Part shown: one piece after another, positions 1-7,537 of the stretch
How positions within the stretch are numbered: position 1 is the first letter of the stretch
Layout of the letters: each line of letters starts with the position of its first letter
DNA from: Bordetella parapertussis
Lineage (GTDB): Bacteria > Pseudomonadota > Gammaproteobacteria > Burkholderiales > Burkholderiaceae_C
Length of the DNA: 46,774 nucleotides
Direction: 5' to 3'
NCBI GenBank assembly: GCA_945901125.1
Contig: CAMDKD010000021.1
Coordinates: forward strand, 1 to 46,774
Made by a program: the position numbers and the translations under genes
The notes under the pieces: model-generated
What the model was told of the DNA's origin: nothing
What the model saw: only the letters and a program-made list of their open reading frames with translations
The model's database searches: none

Positions 1-34
1 TCTTCATGCGCCTGACCTTGCCTAACATGTCCAT
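1..34 (-). CDS. istA: IstA-type transposase, first 11 codons only
   Basis: The minus strand reads ATG at 34-32 followed by codons for MDMLGKVRRMK before the window ends. IS21 IstA proteins commonly begin with a segment like DMLGKIRRM just before their helix-turn-helix. The sequence AAGGAG lies nine bases before this ATG, which favours it over the upstream in-frame ATG at 43, which would abut the ribosome binding site. IstA is the DDE transposase that acts with the ATPase helper IstB. Only the first codons are visible, so catalytic residues cannot be checked. Confidence 0.6.
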   Translation of the reverse strand, partial: MDMLGKVRRMK

Positions 35-145
35 GGTGATCATCTCCTTGTCCTGCCTAATAGTTAAGCAGGTGATTGAACACCCTGGTCAATTTTGAAT
101 CGGCACTACCCTCAATAAATGGTCAGTTTTCGGTCGGCGTCAACA
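1..145 (-). mobile_element. IS21-family insertion sequence, left end (cut by window edge)
   Basis: Read on the minus strand, this stretch begins with TGTTGACGCCGACCG at about position 145 and then carries two similar copies of an 18-base motif (87-104 and 121-138, about 14 of 18 bases identical, 34 bases apart). Multiple repeats near a TG-starting end are characteristic of the IS21 family. They are followed by a ribosome binding site and the start of a protein resembling IstA transposase. The rest of the element lies outside the window, so completeness and target duplication cannot be judged. The exact outer end is uncertain by a few bases. Confidence 0.72.
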
Positions 146-250
146 GTCACTTAGGCTCCCACAATCTTTCACCATGCGAAAGCACCCCTCCCCCCTATCA
201 AATCTAGCTCCAAATCCATTGATTTGTCATAGCCAGCAGGAAAGAGTCAT

Positions 251-272
251 GTGGGTAGAAGTGTGGGTAGAA
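251..272. repeat. Tandem 10-base direct repeat beside tRNA-Ser
   Basis: GTGGGTAGAA occurs at 251-260 and again at 263-272, a 12-base period. A perfect 6-4-6 palindrome (CAAATC, CATT, GATTTG) lies at 211-226, and a CTTTC/GAAAG inverted repeat flanks 166-182. The 146-300 stretch has no gene that I recognise. Clustered short repeats beside the 3' end of a tRNA gene could be arm-type sites of a tyrosine integrase left by an integrated element, but no integrase is in view. Confidence 0.45.
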
Positions 273-275
273 ATG

Positions 276-296
276 AAAAACGCCCCGAAAGGGGCG
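276..296 (-). terminator. Rho-independent terminator after lysC/tRNA-Ser
   Basis: CGCCCC (281-286) and GGGGCG (291-296) form a six-base GC stem around a GAAA tetraloop. On the minus strand the stem is followed by five T residues (276-280 read in reverse). It lies 15 bases beyond the tRNA 3' end, so it should end the transcript carrying tRNA-Ser and perhaps lysC. Confidence 0.85.
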
Positions 297-311
297 TATT
301 CATTGAGACAC

Positions 312-404
312 TGGCGGAAACGAAGGGATTCGAACCCTTGATGAGGCTCAACACCCCATACTCCCTTAGCAGGGGAGCACCTTCGGCCACTCGGTCACGT
401 TTCC
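312..404 (-). tRNA. tRNA-Ser (anticodon GCT)
   Basis: On the minus strand the acceptor stem GGAAACG (404-398) pairs with CGTTTCC before discriminator G and an encoded CCA at 314-312. The anticodon loop reads CTGCTAA, giving anticodon GCT, which decodes AGC and AGU serine codons. The T arm contains GGTTCGAATCC, and a long variable arm is present, as expected for the class II serine tRNA; total length is 93 bases. It starts 11 bases after the lysC stop codon, so co-transcription is possible. tRNA-Ser 3' ends are common island integration sites, which fits the mobile DNA on its left. Confidence 0.97.
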
Positions 405-414
405 AGCACTCAAA

Positions 415-1683
415 TTATGCCTGATTCTGTTCCAGGTCAAAGGCTTTGTGCAAAGCGCGCACCGCCAGCTCCAGGTACTTCTCGTCTATGACGACGGAAG
501 TTTTGATTTCGCTGGTGGAAATCATCTGGATATTGATACCTTCGGCGCTCAGGCAGGCAAACATTTTGCTAGCCACGCCCACATGGCTGCGCATGCCGAT
601 ACCGACGATGGACACCTTGCAAATCTTAGCGTCGCCCAATACCTCGGGGTTGCCGAGGTCCGGCAGCACCTGGCTTTTGAGCATGTCGATGGCGCGGGCA
701 TGGTCGTTGCGGTTGACCGTGAAGCTGAAGTCGGTCAGACCGCCTTTGCTGATGTTCTGGATGATCATGTCCACTTCGATATTGGCCTCGGCCACGGTGC
801 CCAGAATCTTGTAGGCAATACCGGGCTTGTCGGGCACGCCGATGATGGAAATCTTGGCTTCGTCTCGGGTAAAAGCGATGCCGGATACGATGGCTTGTTC
901 CATTTGTTCGTCTTCCTCAAAAGTGATCAAGGTGCCGGACTTGGCTTCCTCTTTGATATCAATGTCCCAGGGCGTGAAGCTGGAGAGCACGCGCAACGGC
1001 ACGCGGTACTTGCCGGCAAACTCCACCGAGCGGATTTGCAGCACCTTGCTGCCCAGCGACGCCATTTCCAGCATTTCTTCAAAACTGACCGTGTGCAGCC
1101 GGCGCGCTTCGGGCACCACGCGCGGGTCGGTGGTGTAAACGCCGTCGACATCGGTGTAAATCAGGCACTCGGTCGCTTTCAAAGCCGCAGCCACCGCAAC
1201 GGCAGAGGTATCCGAACCGCCGCGCCCCAGGGTGGTGATGTGTCCTTCAGGATCAACTCCTTGAAAGCCGGTGATGATGACCACTTTGCCTTGCGCCAGG
1301 TCTTGGCGCACCCGCACATCGTCGATCGACTCGATGCGGGCCTTGGAGAACGCGCTGTTGGTGCGCACCGGCACCTGCCAACCCGCATAGCTGACCGCCG
1401 GCATGCCCTCGGCTTGCAAGGCGATGGCCAGCAATGCCGAAGACGCCTGCTCGCCGGTGGCGGCCAGTGCGTCAAGCTCGCGCAAATGGGCGTCGCTGTG
1501 TGTGCTGCCCGCGAGTTCTTTGGCCAGACCGAGCAAGCGGTTGGTTTCGCCGCTCATGGCCGAAGGCACCACCACCATCTGGTGCCCGGCTTTGGCCCAT
1601 TTGGCCACGCGCCTGGCCACATTTTGTATGCGCTCGGTCGACCCCATGGAGGTGCCGCCGTATTTGTGAACGATTAATGCCAT
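415..1683 (-). CDS. lysC: Aspartate kinase (monofunctional, two ACT domains)
   Basis: This 422-residue protein phosphorylates L-aspartate, the first step towards lysine, threonine and methionine, in the cytoplasm. The amino-acid kinase domain opens with KYGGTSMG (residues 7-14) and has the GFQG and GRGGSDTSA nucleotide-binding segments. Two ACT regulatory domains fill the last 160 residues (around KISIIGVPDKPG and KVSIVGIGM), usually the site of lysine/threonine feedback. Length matches the short LysC class. An internal ATG at 903 (Met261) lies just before the ACT domains with GAGG 11 bases upstream, matching where a separate beta subunit starts in Bacillus and Corynebacterium. No strong ribosome binding site precedes the main ATG. 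Confidence 0.96.
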   Translation of the reverse strand: MALIVHKYGGTSMGSTERIQNVARRVAKWAKAGHQMVVVPSAMSGETNRLLGLAKELAGSTHSDAHLRELDALAATGEQASSALLAIALQAEGMPAVSYAGWQVPVRTNSAFSKARIESIDDVRVRQDLAQGKVVIITGFQGVDPEGHITTLGRGGSDTSAVAVAAALKATECLIYTDVDGVYTTDPRVVPEARRLHTVSFEEMLEMASLGSKVLQIRSVEFAGKYRVPLRVLSSFTPWDIDIKEEAKSGTLITFEEDEQMEQAIVSGIAFTRDEAKISIIGVPDKPGIAYKILGTVAEANIEVDMIIQNISKGGLTDFSFTVNRNDHARAIDMLKSQVLPDLGNPEVLGDAKICKVSIVGIGMRSHVGVASKMFACLSAEGINIQMISTSEIKTSVVIDEKYLELAVRALHKAFDLEQNQA

Positions 1684-1705
1684 CTGAGAAGCTAATTATC
1701 AGCAG

Positions 1706-2710
1706 TCAAAGCTGTCGATTGTACCAATGCAGGCATTCGCCCTCGCGTCTGACAAAACCGTTTCCTACCTTGATGTCAATCTGATGACCGCGCGTCGTGC
1801 AGGCCTTGATTTGCACCAGCAATGCGTCTATTTGCGCCGAACTCGCTTGAACCTCCCGGCTAGTGAGCCAATAACGCAGCAAATTGACCTGGCGCGCTTC
1901 ATCCAATGCCTGCACCGCTTTGATACGCAGCGGGTCACCCGTGGTTTGCAAATCCTGCTGCGCCAGTGCGGTCAGCAACTGCTGGGCTTGGGCTGCGTGC
2001 CTGGCGCTGCGCGCAAAGGTCTGGCGAAACGACGGGAAAGTGTCTTGTAAAGCAGGCAGCAAACGCTGGCGTATGCGGTTGCGGGTGAATTGCGGGTCTT
2101 GGTTGCTCGGGTCTTCCACCCATGCAACCCCGCTGTCGCGCAACCATTGGCGTATGTCTGCGCCGGGCGCATGCAACCACGGGCGGTGCAGCACCAGGCC
2201 GTGTCTGTCCATTTTTTCCGGCATGGCCGACAAACCCGGCAAGCCCGCGCCGCGCGACAAAGCCAGCAACATGGTTTCCACTTGGTCATCTGCATGCTGA
2301 GCCAGCGCCAGATCGCGCACCGTGCCGCCCCAGTGTGTGTGCAGCGCGTGCGCTATGGCCAGATAACGCCCCCGCCTGGCGGCTTCCTCCGGGCTTTCGC
2401 CCGGCGCGTGCTTGGCATTGATACGCTCGACGGCCAGCGGCACCTGAAGTTGTGCGCACAGTTGTTCACAATGCGTGACAAAACCGTCGGCTGCAGCCTG
2501 CAAGCCGTGGTGCACGTGCACCGCCCTCACCTGCTGCGGCCAGCGCAGCGCACACGCCAGCAGCAGCGCCGTGGAATCAGCGCCACCGCTCAGGGCAACG
2601 GCAAAAGGAAGTGCGGGTTTGAAATGCGTCAGCGCAAGCGTTGCAGGCAAGGCTGCAACCGGTGGAGCCGGATCAGCTGGCGTCGGCTTTGGTGTCGTTG
2701 AATCGGCCAT
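1706..2710 (-). CDS. tilS: tRNA(Ile)-lysidine synthetase
   Basis: TilS uses ATP to attach lysine to C34 of the tRNA-Ile with CAU anticodon, changing it from reading AUG to AUA; it is normally essential. The PP-loop SGGADST is at residues 41-47 of the chosen start, followed by HVHHGLQ and the HADDQVETMLL segment typical of TilS. The reading frame stays open to 2782, but that start would overlap accA by 110 bases; ATG at 2710 (334 residues) still overlaps accA by 38 bases and leaves the expected lead-in to the PP-loop. The start is uncertain because neither candidate has a clear ribosome binding site. Overlap with accA suggests coupled translation. Confidence 0.93.
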   Translation of the reverse strand: MADSTTPKPTPADPAPPVAALPATLALTHFKPALPFAVALSGGADSTALLLACALRWPQQVRAVHVHHGLQAAADGFVTHCEQLCAQLQVPLAVERINAKHAPGESPEEAARRGRYLAIAHALHTHWGGTVRDLALAQHADDQVETMLLALSRGAGLPGLSAMPEKMDRHGLVLHRPWLHAPGADIRQWLRDSGVAWVEDPSNQDPQFTRNRIRQRLLPALQDTFPSFRQTFARSARHAAQAQQLLTALAQQDLQTTGDPLRIKAVQALDEARQVNLLRYWLTSREVQASSAQIDALLVQIKACTTRGHQIDIKVGNGFVRREGECLHWYNRQL

Positions 2711-3650
2711 AGCTTTGCAGCCGTTCGTAACGCCTGTCGAGTAACTCTTTGAGTTTGAGGTCGCTGAGTTGACGCCAGGCATCGTTCAAGCCGCGTTTCA
2801 GATGTGACGCCATGAGCTTGGTGTCGCGGTGCGCGCCGCCCACCGGTTCATTGACAATTTTGTCGACCAGGCCCAGCGCCTTGAGCCGGTGCGCGGTAAT
2901 GCCCAAAGCCTCGGCAGCGTCAGAGGCGCGGTCTGAGGTTTTCCACAAAATCGAAGCGCAACCTTCGGGGCTGATGACCGAGTAAATGGAATATTGCAAC
3001 ATCAACAACTGGTCGGCCACGCTGATGGCCAGTGCGCCGCCTGAGCCGCCTTCGCCGATGATGGTGGTGATGATGGGCACTTGCAGTTGTGCCATCTCAA
3101 AAATATTGCGGCCAATGGCCTCAGACTGGCTGCGTTCTTCGGCGTCTATGCCGGGGAAGGCGCCCGGTGTGTCGACAAAGGTGAACACCGGCAGTTTGAA
3201 TTTTTCAGCGGTTTTCATCAAGCGCAGCGCTTTGCGGTAACCCTCGGGGCGGGTCATGCCGAAATTGCGCGCGGTGCGCTCTTTGGTGTCACGCCCTTTT
3301 TGCTGGCCCAGCACCATGCAGGCATTGCCGTTGAAACGCGCCAAGCCGCCGACGATGCTCAAGTCATCCGAAAAATGCCGGTCTCCGTGCATTTCGACAA
3401 AGTCGGTGAAGATTTCGCTGATGTAGTCCAGCGTGTACGGGCGCTCGGGGTGGCGGGCGATCTTGGTGATCTGCCACGGCGTCAAATCGCTGTAAATGTC
3501 TTTGGTCAGCTGCTGGCTTTTTTTGGACAGCTGCTCGATTTCTTCAGAAATATCGACCGCCGACTCGACTTGCACGTAACGCAGTTCTTCAATCTTGGAT
3601 TCAAGTTCGGCAATCGGTTGCTCGAAGTCGAGGAAGGTTTTCTTGGCCAA
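2673..3650 (-). CDS. accA: Acetyl-CoA carboxylase carboxyltransferase subunit alpha
   Basis: AccA with AccD moves the carboxyl group from carboxybiotin to acetyl-CoA, giving malonyl-CoA for fatty acid synthesis. The 325-residue length is normal. The N-terminal coiled stretch (FEQPIAELESKIEELRY) and the core with GGARF, the EMHGDRHF segment and GEGGSGGALAI are typical of the family. Translation begins at TTG (3650-3648) rather than ATG: AAGGAG lies just upstream with about six bases spacing, and the protein aligns with family N-termini from there. It lies between the upstream AlkA-type gene and tilS on the same strand, and its 3' end overlaps tilS. Confidence 0.97.
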   Translation of the reverse strand: MAKKTFLDFEQPIAELESKIEELRYVQVESAVDISEEIEQLSKKSQQLTKDIYSDLTPWQITKIARHPERPYTLDYISEIFTDFVEMHGDRHFSDDLSIVGGLARFNGNACMVLGQQKGRDTKERTARNFGMTRPEGYRKALRLMKTAEKFKLPVFTFVDTPGAFPGIDAEERSQSEAIGRNIFEMAQLQVPIITTIIGEGGSGGALAISVADQLLMLQYSIYSVISPEGCASILWKTSDRASDAAEALGITAHRLKALGLVDKIVNEPVGGAHRDTKLMASHLKRGLNDAWRQLSDLKLKELLDRRYERLQSYGRFNDTKADAS

Positions 3651-3688
3651 TCGTTTCTCCTTGTCCGCTATCGTTCAACGCATGGCTG

Positions 3689-4336
3689 TCAATAAGCCAC
3701 AGGCTGAGGATCCAGCGAGCGCCAAATATACCAAGTCGCCACACTGCAATACGGCGCCCAGGCCGCAGCCACTTCGCGCGCGTCGCTGCGGCTGACAGCT
3801 TCGCCGGAAAAATAGCTCTTGCTGATGCCGTTGATCAGACCGACATCGTCCAAGGGCAGCACGTTAGGGCGCAGCAGGTAAAAAATCAAAAACATCTCGG
3901 CGGTCCAGCGGCCTATGCCGCGTATGGCCACCAGTTCTTCGATGATGGCCTCGTCGTCCATCTCGGCCCATTTGCGTGTCTGCACCGCGCCATTAGAAAA
4001 ATGCAAAGCCAGATCGACCAGGTATTCCACTTTGCGGGCCGACAAACCGGCAGCGCGCATATCGTCGACCTTGAGTTTGAGCACCGACGCAGGGGTCAGC
4101 GTTTTGCTGAGCGCTGTGAATTTGTCCCACACCGATTGCGCGGCTTTGACAGAAATTTGCTGGCCCACAATGCTGCGCGCCAGCGTGACAAAAGCGTCGC
4201 CGCGCGACTCCAGACAGGCGTCGCCGAATTGCGGAATCAGGCGTCGCATGACGCGGTCTTTTTTGGCCAGGTGCTTGCACGCCTCTTCCCAATAATCCGG
4301 GGTGACGCGTTTCACAGGCAGGGGTTTGGCAGCCAT
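3689..4336 (-). CDS. DNA-3-methyladenine glycosylase, AlkA/HhH-GPD type
   Basis: This protein of about 215 residues belongs to the helix-hairpin-helix GPD glycosylases that remove alkylated purines in base excision repair. The N-terminal half has LARSIVGQQISVKAA, the hairpin is GIGRWTAEM, and the following LPLDDVGL contains the aspartate expected in the active site. There is no C-terminal Cys cluster of the iron-sulfur type, so it is AlkA-like rather than Nth-like. The best start is the ATG at 4336, which shares one base with the cysS stop (TGATG), implying coupled translation; an upstream ATG at 4351 would overlap cysS further. Confidence 0.9.
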   Translation of the reverse strand: MAAKPLPVKRVTPDYWEEACKHLAKKDRVMRRLIPQFGDACLESRGDAFVTLARSIVGQQISVKAAQSVWDKFTALSKTLTPASVLKLKVDDMRAAGLSARKVEYLVDLALHFSNGAVQTRKWAEMDDEAIIEELVAIRGIGRWTAEMFLIFYLLRPNVLPLDDVGLINGISKSYFSGEAVSRSDAREVAAAWAPYCSVATWYIWRSLDPQPVAY

Positions 4337-5721
4337 CAGGCACGCTCCCACACCGTGGCTTGCGCCGAATCTTTCAGCACCACGCCCATGTCGCTGAGCT
4401 GTTTGCGTATGTTGTCTGCCAAGGCGAAATCTTTGGCGGCTTTGGCGGCGGCCCGTGCTGCAATCAATGCTTCAATCTGTGCGGTTTCATCGCTGCCACC
4501 GACACCGCTGCCGGTTTGCAAAAACACCAGTGCATCGGCTTGCAGCAAACCAAGCACGCCGCCCAGTGCCTTGAGCAATCCGCTTAACTCAGCGGATTGC
4601 GTGCGGTTCACCTCAGCGGCCAAATCGAACAACACCGCCACCGCCTCGGGGGTGCCGAAATCTTCGTCCATGGCCGCTTTGAAACGCGCCGCATGCGGCT
4701 GGCTCCAATCGATGCTGACCGGCTGCGGGGCTACAGCTTGCAAGGCGGTGTAAAGCCGCTTGAGCGAAGCGCGTGCGTCATCCAAGTGCTGGTCGCTGAA
4801 ATTCAAAGGGCTGCGGTAATGGCTGCGCACGACAAAGAAGCGCACTTCCTCGGGCCGGTATTGCTTGAACACATCGCGGATGGTGAAGAAATTGCCCAGG
4901 CTTTTGGACATCTTGACGTTGTCCACGTTGATGAAGCCGTTGTGCATCCAAAAGCGCGCCATGGGAACGCCGAAAGCGCCTTCGCTTTGCGCGATTTCGT
5001 TTTCATGGTGTGGGAACTGCAAATCGGCACCGCCGCCGTGTATGTCAAACGATTCGCCCAGCAGGCTGCACGCCATGGCCGAGCATTCAATGTGCCAGCC
5101 GGGCCGGCCGCTACCGAAAGTGCTTTCCCATTTCACTTCTGCGGGTTCATCGGGTTTGGCGGATTTCCACAGCACAAAGTCCAGCGGGTCTTGTTTGCCG
5201 TCGAGCACGGCCACGCGTTCACCGGCGTGCAATTCGTCCAGAGATTTGCCTGATAGCTTGCCGTAGCCGTCAAATTTGCGCACTGCGTAATTCACATCGC
5301 CGTTGGCGCTGCGGTAAGCCAAACCTTTGTCTTCGAGTGTGCTGATCAGCTTCAGCATGCCGGACACATGGTCGGTGGCGCGCGGTTCAGCCTGCGGGCG
5401 CTCAATGCCTAATGCGTCTGCGTCCTGGTGCAAGGCGTCGATCATGCGGTCGGTAAGTACGCGAATGGATTCGCCGTTTTCTGTGGCGCGCCGAATGATT
5501 TTGTCGTCAATGTCGGTGATGTTGCGTACATAGTGAACTTGCAGACCCGATTGTTTAAGCCAGCGCTGCACCACATCAAAAGCAACCATGGAGCGGGCGT
5601 GTCCGATATGACAGAAATCGTATACCGTCATGCCGCATACGTACATGCGCACCTGCCCCGGGTTCAGCGGCTGAAATTCCTGCAATGCACGCGCAAGCGT
5701 GTTGTAAATACGAAGTGCCAT
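4336..5721 (-). CDS. cysS: Cysteinyl-tRNA synthetase
   Basis: CysS charges tRNA-Cys with cysteine. The class I signature HIGH is at residues 38-41 and KMSKS at 270-274. Likely zinc ligands Cys29, Cys213 (HIEC) and His238 (FPHHENE) with Glu242 are all present. At 461 residues it is a normal length. The ATG at 5721 gives the expected N-terminus MALRIYNT. It is the first gene of a minus-strand group running through the AlkA-type glycosylase, accA, tilS and lysC, and it is divergent from the TPR-ppiA-ppiB-lpxH group, so its promoter must lie in the 123-base gap. Confidence 0.98.
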   Translation of the reverse strand: MALRIYNTLARALQEFQPLNPGQVRMYVCGMTVYDFCHIGHARSMVAFDVVQRWLKQSGLQVHYVRNITDIDDKIIRRATENGESIRVLTDRMIDALHQDADALGIERPQAEPRATDHVSGMLKLISTLEDKGLAYRSANGDVNYAVRKFDGYGKLSGKSLDELHAGERVAVLDGKQDPLDFVLWKSAKPDEPAEVKWESTFGSGRPGWHIECSAMACSLLGESFDIHGGGADLQFPHHENEIAQSEGAFGVPMARFWMHNGFINVDNVKMSKSLGNFFTIRDVFKQYRPEEVRFFVVRSHYRSPLNFSDQHLDDARASLKRLYTALQAVAPQPVSIDWSQPHAARFKAAMDEDFGTPEAVAVLFDLAAEVNRTQSAELSGLLKALGGVLGLLQADALVFLQTGSGVGGSDETAQIEALIAARAAAKAAKDFALADNIRKQLSDMGVVLKDSAQATVWERA

Positions 5722-5810
5722 GTTTGTCTGAATTTAGCGTAATTGCACAGCTTAGGGTGCGTAAATTCTCTCTACTACAATGCCCTCAGTATATCGGGGT
5801 CCCTCGGTTT

Positions 5811-5837
5811 GCATCCGATACCGGATGCTTTAATTTT
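5811..5837 (+). promoter_or_regulatory. Leader hairpin with T-rich tail before the TPR gene
   Basis: GCATCCG (5811-5817) and CGGATGC (5822-5828) form a perfect seven-base stem with a four-base loop ATAC, followed on the plus strand by TTTAATTTTT. It ends only about eight bases before the TPR gene start. A good -10 hexamer TACAAT lies at 5776-5781, though its -35 is poor. If transcription starts near 5788 the hairpin sits in the leader and would resemble a terminator or attenuator; as DNA, the palindrome could instead be an operator shared with divergent cysS. Confidence 0.5.
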
Positions 5838-5844
5838 TACAGCC

Positions 5845-6423
5845 ATGCCACAGATACAGCCTGCGTCCCATTGTCTGAATTCTCACAACAGGTTCATCCT
5901 GGGGATGCTTGCTTTGCTGCTCAGCCTGGGTTTGCAAGCGCAAACTTCTACCGAGCGCGATTACCGTGGTTTGCCGCATGACGAAGTGCAGAAAAAAATG
6001 GTGCAGCGCGATTGGCAGGGTGCGCTGATTGAAATCGACGAATATTTAATTGAACGCCCGCGCGACCCGCAAATGCGCTTTTGGCGAGCACGCCTGCTGG
6101 AAGCCATGCAACGCCAAAGCGAGGCGCTAGAGCTTTACCAGCAACTCTCCGAGGAATACCCCGAACTGCCTGAAGTTCACAATAACCTGGGCGTGATGCT
6201 GGCCTCCAATGGCCAGTTGGATGAAGCCAAACGCGAGTTTGAACTCGCCTTGCGCAACAACCCGCTCTACGCGATTGCCCACGAAAACCTGGGTGACATA
6301 CTCTTGCATCTGGCACGCCTCTCTTACTTGAATGCCGAAAAGAACGGCGGCAAATCCGCCCAACTCAACGGCAAAATGCAAGCTCTTCAACCCGTTCTTC
6401 AACTCACCCTGCCAAAACCATGA
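5845..6423 (+). CDS. Exported TPR-repeat protein
   Basis: From ATG 5845 this gives 192 residues. A hydrophobic segment near residues 17-31 (FILGMLALLLSLGLQ) followed by AQ looks like a signal peptide. The rest holds two to three tetratricopeptide repeats (LEAMQRQSEALELYQQL; NNLGVMLASNGQLDEAKREF), which usually mediate protein contacts. The reading frame is open back to 5743 but the later ATG gives a proper signal peptide. No ribosome binding site is evident. It overlaps ppiA by ATGA, so the two are probably translated together, and a role beside a periplasmic foldase is plausible but unproven. Confidence 0.82.
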   Translation: MPQIQPASHCLNSHNRFILGMLALLLSLGLQAQTSTERDYRGLPHDEVQKKMVQRDWQGALIEIDEYLIERPRDPQMRFWRARLLEAMQRQSEALELYQQLSEEYPELPEVHNNLGVMLASNGQLDEAKREFELALRNNPLYAIAHENLGDILLHLARLSYLNAEKNGGKSAQLNGKMQALQPVLQLTLPKP

Positions 6424-7016
6424 TGATCACTTCACGCCGCCTGGCCTTGTGCCTGTTCATTTCTCTGAGTCTTGGCTTGAGCGCGCAGGCGCAATCCAGC
6501 CCGCAAGTCAAATTTGTCACCAGCGCCGGCGAGTTCGTCGTTGAGGTGTACCCCGACAAAACACCTAATACCGTGGAAAACTTTTTAAGCTACGTGAATG
6601 ACGGACATTACAACGGCACGATTTTTCACCGTGTGATCAACAATTTCATGATCCAAGGCGGCGGTTACGACAGCAAGTACAACGAGAAACAAACCCGCCC
6701 GCCTATCAAGCACGAAGGGGTTGAAGCAGCCGCTAAAGCCGGCTTGCGCAATACCGTGGGCACACTGGCCATGGCACGCACCAACAATCCCCACTCCGCA
6801 ACCGCCCAGTTTTTCATCAACGTGAAAGACAATGAATTTCTAGACCACCGGGCACCATCCGGTCAAGGCTGGGGTTATGTGGCTTTCGGCAAAGTCATCT
6901 CCGGCATGGATGTGGTCACCCGCATCCGGCAAATGCCTACCGGCCCCGGCGGCCCCTTCCCTACCGATGCGCCTTTGAACCAGGTCATCATCCAATCCGC
7001 AACCTTGGTGAAATAA
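6420..7016 (+). CDS. ppiA: Peptidyl-prolyl cis-trans isomerase, cyclophilin, periplasmic
   Basis: Cyclophilins speed the cis-trans flip of peptide bonds before proline. A signal peptide covers about residues 1-25 (LALCLFISLSLGLSAQAQ), so this copy should act in the periplasm. The cyclophilin core has IFHRVINNFMIQGG, the TARTNNPHSATAQFFIN-like segment and GWGYVAFGKV. At 198 residues it matches PpiA. The ATG overlaps the stop of the TPR gene (ATGA) and the next cyclophilin gene begins two bases after its stop. Confidence 0.94.
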   Translation: MMITSRRLALCLFISLSLGLSAQAQSSPQVKFVTSAGEFVVEVYPDKTPNTVENFLSYVNDGHYNGTIFHRVINNFMIQGGGYDSKYNEKQTRPPIKHEGVEAAAKAGLRNTVGTLAMARTNNPHSATAQFFINVKDNEFLDHRAPSGQGWGYVAFGKVISGMDVVTRIRQMPTGPGGPFPTDAPLNQVIIQSATLVK

Positions 7017-7018
7017 AC

Positions 7019-7525
7019 ATGTCAAACCCGCAAGTCGAACTGCATATCCAAGACCACGGCGTGATCACGCTGGAACTCGATGCTGACAAAGCTCCTAAAT
7101 CCGTGGCCAATTTCCTCTCTTATGTAGAAAAAGGCCATTACGACGACACCATTTTTCACCGCGTCATTCCCGGCTTCATGGTGCAAGGCGGCGGCATGAG
7201 CCCCGGCATGAAAGAAAAAAAAGTCGGCACCAAACTCGAAAACGAAGCTGATAACGGTTTGACCAACGACTGCTACACAGTCGCCATGGCGCGCACCAAT
7301 GACCCGCATTCAGCGACTTCGCAATTCTTCATCAACGTCAAAGACAACGACTTCCTCAACCACTCATCGCCCACGCCTTCCGGCTGGGGTTATGCGGTTT
7401 TTGGCAAAGTGATAGCCGGTACCGACGTGGTGGACGCCATCACCAAAGTGCCTACCGGGCGTAGCGGCTTTCACGACGATGTGCCCAAGGACGACGTGCT
7501 GATCAGCAAAGCTGTGCTGCTGTAA
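7019..7525 (+). CDS. ppiB: Peptidyl-prolyl cis-trans isomerase, cyclophilin, cytoplasmic
   Basis: This 168-residue cyclophilin lacks a signal peptide and should work in the cytoplasm. It keeps FHRVIPGFMVQGGG, the SATSQFFINV segment and SGWGYAVFGKV. It is clearly paralogous to the preceding gene (the two share most of the core), and together they look like an old tandem duplication with different export. The start ATG lies two bases after the ppiA stop, indicating one operon. lpxH follows after 12 bases. Confidence 0.96.
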   Translation: MSNPQVELHIQDHGVITLELDADKAPKSVANFLSYVEKGHYDDTIFHRVIPGFMVQGGGMSPGMKEKKVGTKLENEADNGLTNDCYTVAMARTNDPHSATSQFFINVKDNDFLNHSSPTPSGWGYAVFGKVIAGTDVVDAITKVPTGRSGFHDDVPKDDVLISKAVLL

Positions 7526-7537
7526 AACCATTGCGCC

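Noticed and set aside
448..1677. Long open frame on the plus strand opposite lysC (409 codons)
   Set aside because: It is antisense to a complete, well-conserved lysC; composition is driven by the lysC codon pattern and it shows no family motif.
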